DNA from: Arctopsyche grandis
Taxonomy: Eukaryota; Arthropoda; Insecta; Trichoptera; Hydropsychidae
Direction: 5' to 3'
Length of the DNA: 64,000 bases
NCBI RefSeq assembly: GCF_051622035.1
Contig: NC_135365.1
Location: 14,984,001 to 15,048,000, forward strand
The position numbers and the translations under genes are program-made. This document shows, piece by piece, positions 60,770 to 64,000 of the stretch. The notes below the pieces were generated by a model. The model worked only from the letters and a program-made list of their open reading frames with translations, searched no databases and had not been told where the DNA came from. Numbering within the stretch: position 1 is the stretch's first letter; each line of letters starts with the position of its first letter.

Positions 60770-61125
60770 CAGAAATATGTAATAATAATAGAGGGGCCCT
60801 TACGAATAAATAATTGTTGTCAATTTTACGCGGTACGTCTCTATAAATACGCTACATCGCACGGAATACAATCGGATCAATTTACTTATAAAAATGTATC
60901 CCATGTTGTTTATTGTGTGTTTTTGAATGTATTGTGCAATTTTACCGATGCTTGCCCATCTTGCGAGTAATATAAACAAACAGAGAAGTTTTTATCGGAC
61001 ATACGTCGAGCACCAAGCGTCAAATACGACTGATGCTAAAATTATTTAGATCTGTCCGTGGACAGAATGTCACTTGACAACAAAAGAACACCTAAAGCCA
61101 CTTCTATTAATATTACATTTCTCTG
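60770..61125. mobile_element. hAT-type MITE (copy 2)
   Basis: Ends CAGAAATATGTAATAATAAT and ATTAATATTACATTTCTCTG, perfect 8-bp duplication ATTATAAC (60762-60769, 61126-61133). Same family as 14797-15201, about 50 bp shorter. Confidence 0.88.
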
Positions 61126-61773
61126 ATTATAACAAGTCGAAATATATTACAATTGGAAGATACACTTCAACTGTAACATATATGTATGTACAAATATGTA
61201 TATACAAATAATTTTCAGTACTGGTCTAAGCTATTTTTAAGTCATTGAACAAAATGAGCATCACCGCGACAGAGAGAGAGTTATTCTGGCTCATTTTGTA
61301 TACTCGTTTATGTTATTTAATTTTTTTTAGAGGGGGAGGGGGTTGGTGATGGAAAAAAATCGTACGGTTATAAAAATAAATGAAGTCATTTGCGGGCGGC
61401 TACGACGAATTATCGCCCACCCTCAGGGCCGGATGACACCTATAAAGGGGGGCCATTAATGCCCTATCTGGGGGCTCTTGTCTCTTCGGTTTTTATTCAC
61501 TTCCGAAACCTATCGACCGTGCACCAACTCGAATACCATTAATTCACCATTAAGTCGCGTCGACTATTTTACAACCAGCGGCACACTTATTTAGAAACGC
61601 CAAACTCAACACAGCATTGGGGTAAATGGAAAAAAATGTGAAATATCTTAGTACCTCCTTTATTAACATCATTTTGAGTTCACTATGATAAAAACATCAT
61701 TGATTCTGATAGTAGTCAAAATTTTATACAACTTGTAAGTAATTGTTTGAAAATTTGAAATGAGAGATGAAAC

Positions 61774-61879
61774 TGTGGCGGCTCTATGACATGGTCGAGT
61801 TTCGGTCAACATCCTGCGAGTTAGGACCAACTCGGCTATGTTGGTTCGTTGCTACTTTACTTCCTTCCCGTCACATTAA
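61774..61879 (+). repeat. Diverged LTR-related fragment
   Basis: TGTGGCGGCTC, GACATGGTCGAGTTT, CCTGCGAG and GACCAAC in the same order as the minus strand of 55489-55648. It ends near CCCGTCACA; boundaries are uncertain. Confidence 0.5.
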
Positions 61880-61962
61880 ATAGTCGTGTCTTAACAGTTC
61901 CGTCGTTTCACTCCATACGCCCCCCATAAAACAATAGTACTTCAAAACCAAGATGGAATAAT

Positions 61963-63733
<1,771 letters not shown>

Positions 63734-63956
63734 GAAATTGACGTCAGTTGCCAACTTACAACAGTTTGGTTTACAAGTCAGCATATAATCCATACATTCA
63801 ATTTTTAATAATCTAAGGTGTTGGCTGGTAGACATATCGACAGTAAACTACCTCTATAACACTCACTGCGTCTTTCTCTTCGATCTATGGAAACTCTTCC
63901 ATTCTTTATGTGATTATTTATTTTATTTTTACATTCATACATATACATACATATAT

Positions 63957-64000
63957 CAGGAAGGCCTAGCAGTTAAACCCCAATGTGTCTTACTGACTAA
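63957..64000 (-). repeat. SINE tail, cut by the window edge
   Basis: CAGGAAGGCCTAGCAGTTAA and CCCCAATG match the 3' tail of the SINE at 47590-47935 in the same orientation. The head, if present, lies beyond 64000. Confidence 0.6.

Overview
The window is nuclear DNA from an insect; I cannot fix the order from the sequence alone. It is strongly AT-rich, the genes have many small exons with GT-AG introns, and the spaces are packed with short insect-type mobile elements: tRNA-derived SINEs, hAT elements and MITEs, Helitron-like elements, solo LTRs and RTE-like LINE ends. There is no sign of an operon or other prokaryotic organisation.

Four protein-coding genes can be reconstructed. (1) 5636-16586, plus strand: the 3' eighteen exons per transcript (19 including one alternative) of an Unc-115/abLIM gene, with four LIM domains, a long linker and a C-terminal villin headpiece. 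The first coding exon or exons were not found. Two 80-nt exons in the linker are predicted by reading frame to be mutually exclusive. (2) 25969-54596, minus strand: a complete five-exon mitoferrin gene (376 aa) spread over 28.6 kb. (3) 36735-38231, minus strand: an intronless, intact 498-aa type I activin/TGF-beta receptor of the baboon (ALK4/5) class, lying inside mitoferrin intron 2. (4) 55899-57616, plus strand: a complete seven-exon HtrA2/Omi mitochondrial protease (395 aa), including a GC-AG intron and an AVPT motif like an IAP-binding N-terminus. Mitoferrin and HtrA2 are divergent neighbours whose start codons are 1.3 kb apart; both products act in mitochondria.

Layout. 1-5635: repeats upstream of Unc-115. 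5636-16586: Unc-115, with a LINE end, tandem Helitrons and a nested DNA-transposon composite in its introns. 16587-25968: intergenic, with a solo LTR and one miRNA-like hairpin. 25969-54596: mitoferrin, whose 23.7-kb intron 2 carries the receptor gene and most of the mobile elements (two solo LTRs, a hAT element with perfect target duplications, several SINEs, foldback and TIR elements). 54597-55898: shared promoter region containing a reversed Helitron-like element with a TA run and a 160-bp solo LTR. 55899-57616: HtrA2. 57617-64000: a hAT element with a second hAT-type element nested in it, a hAT MITE, and at the end a recent tandem array of four 219-bp blocks separated by very long TA runs.

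The most interesting items are the intronless nested receptor gene (with an 18-nt in-frame insertion and an altered ATP-site motif), the equal-length alternative exons of Unc-115, the TA/transposon-end satellite, and the clear nested-transposon histories fixed by target-site duplications.
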